From NCBI GenBank assembly GCA_947177885.1, contig CAMWWF010000204.1, positions 1 to 5,785 of the forward strand: 5,785 nt of DNA, given 5' to 3'. A program made the position numbers and the translations under genes. Below, piece after piece: positions 5,215 through 5,785 of the stretch; position 1 is the first letter of the stretch; each line of letters opens with the position of its first letter. Below the pieces are notes generated by a model that made no database searches, had not been told where the DNA came from, and saw nothing but the letters and a program-made list of their open reading frames with translations. This DNA is from an uncultured Lachnospiraceae bacterium (lineage in GTDB: Bacteria > Bacillota_A > Clostridia > Lachnospirales > Lachnospiraceae).

Positions 5215-5604
5215 ATGTTTCAGACAAATGTATTTGACTATGTCAGGGTTCTCGATAAGGCGGCGGATGCCAGCTGGCTCCGCAATGAGGCTATTGGCAA
5301 TAATATTGCAAATGTGGATACTCCCGGCTACAAGAGACAGGATGTGGCATTTGAATCCGTTTTAAAGTCTGCTTTGGGGAACAGCCGATATGAGACTACC
5401 GACGCAAAGGTGGCGTCCATCAGATCCAACCGTCTTGCGCCCAGAGTCTATACGGATTACGCAAATTATTCCTACCGCCTTGACGGGAACAATGTGGATA
5501 TAGATAACGAAAATGTCATGCTGGCTGAAAATCAGTTGAAATATCAGGGACTGATCAACAGCATCAGTCAGGAATTTGCCAATCTCAAGGCAGTGATGAA
5601 ATAA
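5215..5604 (+). CDS. flgB: flagellar basal-body rod protein FlgB
   Basis: FlgB forms the proximal part of the flagellar rod, which crosses the periplasm or cell wall and is exported by the flagellar type III system, so no signal peptide is expected or seen. The 129-residue product has the usual length. It carries the rod-protein signature NNIANVDTPGYK (residues 29-40) in the N-terminal helical region, and the conserved C-terminal LDGNNVDIDNE (89-99) and ENQLKYQGLI (105-114), with the hydrophobic helix FANLKAVM at the end. The start ATG is eight bases after AAGGGG (5201-5206). flgC follows after 16 bases, so the two are co-transcribed. In related Firmicutes this is the first gene of the large fla/che operon, and the promoter and terminator just upstream agree with that. 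Confidence 0.97.
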   Translation: MFQTNVFDYVRVLDKAADASWLRNEAIGNNIANVDTPGYKRQDVAFESVLKSALGNSRYETTDAKVASIRSNRLAPRVYTDYANYSYRLDGNNVDIDNENVMLAENQLKYQGLINSISQEFANLKAVMK

Positions 5605-5620
5605 CAGGGGGTAGAAGAGT

Positions 5621-5785
5621 ATGAGTATGTTTGACGCTTTCAATATCAATGCGTCCGGTATGACGGCACAGAGGTACCGAATGGATACCATTTCCGAAAA
5701 TGTTGCAAATGCCAACACCACCAGAACGGCAGACGGTACACCTTTTCGCAGAAAGGTCGTGACTTTCGAAGAGAAGGGCGGACAG
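5621..5785 (+). CDS. flgC: flagellar basal-body rod protein FlgC, N-terminal part (3' end outside window)
   Basis: FlgC is the rod subunit that sits next to FlgB in the flagellar basal body. Only the first 55 residues are in the window; the full protein is usually about 135-150. The visible part has the family pattern FNINASGMTAQRYRMDTISE (7-26) followed by NVANANTTRTADGTPFRRK, matching FlgC where B. subtilis has SALTAQRVRMD and YRRK. The start ATG (5621) is nine bases after AGGGGG (5606-5611); an ATG at 5627 would be 15 bases away and is less likely. It continues the flgB transcript, and fliE and fliF would be expected next. The frame is open to the last base. Confidence 0.95.
   Translation, partial: MSMFDAFNINASGMTAQRYRMDTISENVANANTTRTADGTPFRRKVVTFEEKGGQ

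Overview
The window looks like the chromosome of a flagellated, low-to-mid GC Firmicute, most likely a member of the Lachnospiraceae (Roseburia/Acetatifactor-like). The reasons are a Gram-positive-type PolC replicase, a CodY global regulator, strong GGAGG/AGGGG ribosome binding sites, very A/T-rich intergenic regions around roughly 50% GC genes, and tRNA 3' ends without an encoded CCA. All complete genes and both partial genes lie on the + strand. The taxonomic call is inference from protein resemblance; no search was run.

Layout. (1) 2-1435: the C-terminal 477 residues of PolC, entering just after the first two catalytic aspartates and ending in a QLSLF clamp-binding tail. (2) 1436-1593: an A/T-rich spacer with a possible polC terminator, a perfect 11-bp A/T palindrome that resembles an UP element, a sigma-A promoter with a CodY-like box in its spacer, and an inverted repeat covering the predicted start of the tRNA transcript. 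(3) 1594-1665: a single tRNA-Glu(CUC), followed by a small inverted repeat and a rho-independent terminator. (4) 1739-2039: a spacer that holds a doubtful 64-residue ORF and a good sigma-A promoter for topA. (5) 2040-4118: complete topA, DNA topoisomerase I with three zinc ribbons. (6) 4218-5006: complete codY with its own extended -10 promoter. (7) 5007-5214: a hairpin, a strong terminator and a sigma-A-type promoter. (8) 5215-5604 flgB and 5621 to the window edge flgC, the start of a flagellar basal-body operon.

How the genes relate. polC, tRNA-Glu and topA are housekeeping functions (replication, translation, supercoiling). topA-codY-flgB keeps the order known from Bacillus subtilis, but without the trmFO, xerC/codV and clpQ-clpY genes that separate topA from codY there. 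CodY senses GTP and branched-chain amino acids in related bacteria and, in B. subtilis, represses the adjacent flagellar operon, so the codY-flgB neighbourhood may be a regulator-target pair. The main thing worth a second look is regulatory: CodY-like boxes in or beside the core promoters of tRNA-Glu (12 of 15 positions), codY, flgB and topA (10 of 15 each), counted by eye. I see no mobile element, CRISPR array, phage gene or clearly new multi-gene system.
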